Shown here: positions 5,430-7,114 of the stretch, one piece after another | Position numbering within the stretch: position 1 is the first letter of the stretch | Layout of the letters: each line of letters starts with the position of its first letter | Assembly: GCA_011052255.1 (NCBI GenBank) | Contig: DRJJ01000288.1 | Span: forward strand, 1-7,114 | Length of the DNA: 7,114 nucleotides | Direction: 5' to 3' | Origin: Gammaproteobacteria bacterium | Lineage (GTDB): Bacteria > Pseudomonadota > Gammaproteobacteria > DRJJ01 | The notes under the pieces: model-generated | What the model was told of the DNA's origin: nothing | The model's database searches: none | Seen by the model: only the letters and a program-made list of their open reading frames with translations | Position numbers and translations under genes: made by a program

Positions 5430-7114
5430 CTACTCTTCCCTCAAATACAAATGCTCCTGAAACCCTGTAAATACATCCCGTATCTCACCCACACTGCCCA
5501 GCGCTGTCACCGCATCCCCTACAGAGTGATATTTCAGTTCCAACAGGCTCGGCAGCTTGTCCTGATCAAGCTCACTAACACCCTGGGTAATATAGTGATT
5601 CAGCACAAAGCTTAGAAATTCCTGCTGCTTGTCTGAATAGTGTTGAAAAATACCTTCCCTGTGACTGGCTACCCGCATCTCACGCGTGATGGTAGGCAGC
5701 GCAAAGGCGATATAGGCCAGTACATCAAACAGATCACTGTTCTGTGCATCAATCACCCGGCTAACTTCAGCCAGTTGTGCCTTGCCGTAGCCTTTCTCTT
5801 CCAGACCTGACAACAGTTTTTTACGGGTATCGGGTTTGCTCCATAGCAATCGCAGCTCATCCTCATCTCTGAACAGCTCTGGCAGTTCGCCATACAGCCT
5901 TTCAACAAACTGGGCGGCCGATATGGGCGTGCCATCAGGGCTCCAGAAGGTGGTCGCGGTCATGTGCTGAATGGTGCGTTCCTTACCGTCTGCCAGTTTA
6001 ATCTTTACCTTGACCTTCTTTTTGCAGATACAGGGGTCTTCACCGCAGTCGGGGCATGGCTCCGGCTCTTTTACACAGACACAGGGGCTCTGGCCACAGG
6101 TATAACACGGTGGGGGCGGCTCTCTCAGGCAGATACAGGGGCTGTGACCACACTGTTCGCATGTCTCGGGCTCTAACGGATCACCATCCCATTCCGGATC
6201 ACTGAAATGCTCATAGGCCTTGACGAAATCGTAAATGGTGAAATAGTCCTTGCCATCAAACAGGCGTGTACCTCGCCCGACAATCTGCTTGAACTCAATC
6301 ATCGTTTTCACCGGGCGCATCAGCACAATGTTACGCACGTTGCGTGCATCCACACCGGTTGAGAGTTTCTGTGAGGTGGTCAGTATGGTGGGGATGGTCT
6401 TCTCGTTATCCTGAAACACACGTAACCAGCGCTCGCCTTCTTGTCCATCATTGGCGGTCACGCGTATACAGTAGTTCGGGTCGCTGCTGGCCTTGTTCTG
6501 GTTAATCAGATCGCGCACAGCAAGTGCGTGTTCCTGGGTGGCACAGAAAACCAGCGTCTTCTCTTGCTGGCTAATCATTCCCATGAACAGTTTTACCCGA
6601 TACGCCTCACGCTCTTTGATCTCGATCACCCGGTTGAAATCATCCTCGGTATAACGCTTGTCGGCCTCAAGCTCACCCTCAATCAGGGTGTCATCAGATG
6701 TATAGGTGTATTCATCCAGTGTGGTCGCTATCTGCTTCACCCTGAACGGCGTCAGGTAGCCATCATTAATCCCTTCCTTGAGCGAGTAGATATAAACCGG
6801 CTCACCAAAGTAAGCGTAAGTGTCTACATTGCCATCGCGCTTCGGCGTTGCGGTCAGACCCAGCTGTACCGCCGGTGAGAAGTATTCCAGAATACCGCGC
6901 CAGTTACTTTCATCATTGGCACCACCTCGATGGCACTCATCAATGACGATGAAATCAAAAAAATCGGCGGGATAGTCGCCAAAACTTGGGGCTGGATTAC
7001 CGACTGCATCCGTCCCGGCCATAAAGGTCTGGAAGATGGTAAAGAAGATACTGCCATTTTTCGGTACCCTGCCCTTCTTGCGGATGGTGTCAGGGTCTAT
7101 CCTTACCAGTGCAT
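5430..7114 (-). CDS. hsdR: Type I restriction enzyme R subunit (HsdR, EcoEI-like), C-terminal part
   Basis: The reading frame is open to the right edge, so this is a partial gene; 560 residues are visible and the N-terminal nuclease domain is outside. HsdR is the ATP-driven translocase and nuclease of type I restriction complexes, working with HsdM and HsdS to cut unmodified foreign DNA. In visible-residue numbering, helicase motif II is DECH at 58-61 (FDFIVIDECHRGG), motif III LTATP at 86-90, motif V TGVDARNVRNIVLMRP (about 252-267) and motif VI QIVGRGTRL at 276-284. A linker at 318-363 holds three tandem copies of C-x2-C-G-x2-P-C-x-C. The rest (about 390-560) resembles the EcoEI-type R C-terminal domain (AQFVERLYG, ALPTITREMR, QQEFLSFVLNHY). 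An internal Met at 7022 is not the start, because conserved sequence (RKKGRVPKNGSIFFTIFQTF) continues upstream. No hsdM or hsdS follows it, so they would lie upstream. Confidence 0.93.
   Translation of the reverse strand, partial: ALVRIDPDTIRKKGRVPKNGSIFFTIFQTFMAGTDAVGNPAPSFGDYPADFFDFIVIDECHRGGANDESNWRGILEYFSPAVQLGLTATPKRDGNVDTYAYFGEPVYIYSLKEGINDGYLTPFRVKQIATTLDEYTYTSDDTLIEGELEADKRYTEDDFNRVIEIKEREAYRVKLFMGMISQQEKTLVFCATQEHALAVRDLINQNKASSDPNYCIRVTANDGQEGERWLRVFQDNEKTIPTILTTSQKLSTGVDARNVRNIVLMRPVKTMIEFKQIVGRGTRLFDGKDYFTIYDFVKAYEHFSDPEWDGDPLEPETCEQCGHSPCICLREPPPPCYTCGQSPCVCVKEPEPCPDCGEDPCICKKKVKVKIKLADGKERTIQHMTATTFWSPDGTPISAAQFVERLYGELPELFRDEDELRLLWSKPDTRKKLLSGLEEKGYGKAQLAEVSRVIDAQNSDLFDVLAYIAFALPTITREMRVASHREGIFQHYSDKQQEFLSFVLNHYITQGVSELDQDKLPSLLELKYHSVGDAVTALGSVGEIRDVFTGFQEHLYLREE
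6024..6161 (-). repeat. Three tandem cysteine-rich repeats within hsdR
   Basis: Three repeats of 17-18 codons encode CEQCGHSPCIC, CYTCGQSPCVC and CPDCGEDPCIC, joined by proline- and glutamate-rich spacers. The DNA repeat is also visible: on the plus strand, CAGATACAGGGG or a one-base variant recurs at 6025, 6076 and 6130. The four cysteines of each unit could bind a metal such as zinc; this is inferred from spacing only. Confidence 0.85.

Noticed and set aside
6441..6878. Plus-strand open frame of 145 codons
   Set aside because: It is fully antisense to the conserved helicase region of hsdR and has no recognisable domain.
7020..7022. ATG at 7022 as the hsdR start
   Set aside because: The frame is open and conserved to the window edge, and a start here would remove the nucleotide-binding first half of the helicase.

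Overview
The window reads as a gammaproteobacterial chromosome. The left half carries miaB, ybeZ, ybeY and corC in the order known from E. coli and relatives, with protein sequences close to those families. The genus cannot be told from the sequence. Every gene I can support lies on the minus strand, so transcription runs from high to low coordinates.

Layout in transcription order. (1) 7114-5430: the C-terminal part of a type I restriction enzyme R subunit (HsdR, EcoEI-like). It has SF2 helicase motifs, an unusual linker with three tandem four-cysteine repeats, and the C-terminal domain. Its N-terminus and the M and S subunits are outside the window. (2) 5429-5021: an AT-rich intergenic stretch with a short tandem repeat, a good promoter, and a palindrome over the -10 box that is a candidate operator. 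(3) 5020-3701: a three-gene AT-rich cassette that I read as a toxin-antitoxin-chaperone (TAC) module. It encodes a RelE/HigB-like toxin, an XRE-type HTH antitoxin with a C-terminal tail, and a SecB-like chaperone, in the same order as M. tuberculosis Rv1955-Rv1956-Rv1957. The genes overlap or nearly touch. (4) 3700-3491: the region upstream of miaB, with a weak promoter candidate. (5) 3490-1: the housekeeping group of miaB (tRNA methylthiolation), ybeZ (PhoH-like ATPase), ybeY (rRNA-processing endoribonuclease) and the start of corC, which runs off the left edge.

The right half therefore looks like a small defence island, with restriction plus a chaperone-controlled toxin, next to a conserved RNA-maturation operon. 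In the TAC model the antitoxin represses the promoter and neutralises the toxin, and the SecB-like protein protects the antitoxin through its C-terminal tail. The toxin would be released when the chaperone is diverted or lost, for example during phage infection or export stress. The family matches are read by eye from remembered sequences, and the TAC assignment rests on the combination of gene order, coupling and C-terminal motifs rather than on a search.
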